64,000 nucleotides of DNA from an uncultured Tropicimonas sp. (lineage in GTDB: Bacteria; Pseudomonadota; Alphaproteobacteria; Rhodobacterales; Rhodobacteraceae), in assembly GCA_947495685.1 (NCBI GenBank), contig CANLZY010000028.1, positions 1 to 64,000 on the forward strand, in the 5' to 3' direction. Made by a program: the position numbers and the translations under genes. The notes under the pieces were generated by a model. That model was not told the origin of the DNA and did not search any database. It was given only the letters and a program-made list of their open reading frames with translations. Below, piece after piece: positions 63,717 through 64,000 of the stretch. The first letter of the stretch is position 1; every line of letters starts with the position of its first letter.

Positions 63717-64000
63717 ATGCGCGCCGAAGCTCAGAACTCCGTTGAAGCCATCCGCAAATCCCTGTCCCTTCTGGGACAACGGCTTGACCTGGAGACGGTG
63801 GATCACCGGTTGGAGGAATTCAACGCCCGGGTCGAGGACCCGACGCTGTGGGACGATCCGGCCGCGGCCCAGACGCTGATGCGTGCGCGCCAGGTGCTGG
63901 TGGATTCGATCGCGACCTACAAGGGCATCGAACAGGATCTGAACGACAACATCGAGCTGATAGAACTGGGCGAGATGGAAGACGATGCCGAGGTGGTCGC
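63717..64000 (+). CDS. prfB: Peptide chain release factor 2 (partial, runs off the window)
   Basis: The first about 94 codons are present. MRAEAQNSVEAIRKSLSLLG, then DLETVDHRLEEFNARVEDPT and LWDDPAAAQTLMRARQVL match the N-terminal helical domain of RF2, which ends translation at UGA and UAA. The frame is open through the place where E. coli carries its programmed +1 shift, so that autoregulation is absent here. An overlapping ATG at 63712 lies in another frame. Confidence 0.92.
   Translation, partial: MRAEAQNSVEAIRKSLSLLGQRLDLETVDHRLEEFNARVEDPTLWDDPAAAQTLMRARQVLVDSIATYKGIEQDLNDNIELIELGEMEDDAEVV

Noticed and set aside
63717-64000. Programmed frameshift in prfB
   Set aside because: The frame is open through the region where the shift site would lie.
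1-64000. CRISPR arrays or rRNA genes
   Set aside because: No regularly spaced direct repeats and no rRNA-like sequence were found on reading both strands.

Overview
The window looks like chromosomal DNA of a marine-type alphaproteobacterium of the order Rhodobacterales (Roseobacter/Rhodobacter relatives). The evidence is a C4-type 5-aminolevulinate synthase (hemA) near a RodZ-like gene and ispG, a LuxR-type regulator, two identical-anticodon tRNA-Asp genes, an RTX Ca-binding protein and high GC. No genus is claimed.

Layout. (1) 1-9227: old chromosomal flank with transposon debris. A minus-strand group (amidohydrolase, OprB-like porin, metallophosphoesterase) is followed by an AraC-type regulator gene cut by an IS1182-family element, and by a DUF4188 protein. 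(2) 9228-41791: two islands in tandem at the 3' end of one tRNA-Cys gene. Three copies of a 48-bp tRNA-Cys 3' segment lie at 9228, 27386 and 41718; only the last belongs to an intact tRNA. Island A (9228-27433) carries a six-gene block of exported proteins, IS elements, AlpA- and KfrA-like genes and a broken AbrB/Doc toxin-antitoxin pair. Island B (27386-41765) carries a MobV relaxase, a SIR2-HerA cassette with a third overlapping gene (4-fold beta flower type), a PemK/MazF-like gene, a retron (ncRNA plus RT-TOPRIM fusion), a HEPN-motif protein, two paralogous small proteins, a small accessory protein and a tyrosine recombinase next to the tRNA. It reads as an integrative and mobilizable element carrying antiphage defence. 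(3) 41792-64000: ordinary core chromosome: LuxR regulator, histidine phosphatase, GNAT, two tRNA-Asp, M20 dipeptidase, hemA, rodZ-like, ispG, HlyD/DUF3302-like pair, ScsC-like DsbA protein, M48 protease, aminotransferase, AmiC-type amidase, methyltransferase, PBP1A, RTX protein and the start of prfB.

Main points. The SIR2-HerA operon and the retron are the clearest functional systems; the retron RNA can be outlined from an 11-bp a1/a2 pair and three hairpins, and it explains the start choice of the RT gene. The least described system is the exported block of island A: four proteins share an N-terminal helical repeat, several have peptidoglycan-binding domains, and one has a LytM/M23 domain that seems to have lost catalytic and metal-binding histidines. 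The defence genes and the retron are visibly richer in A+T than the flanks, in keeping with transfer.

All assignments come from reading the sequence by eye; no database search was run.
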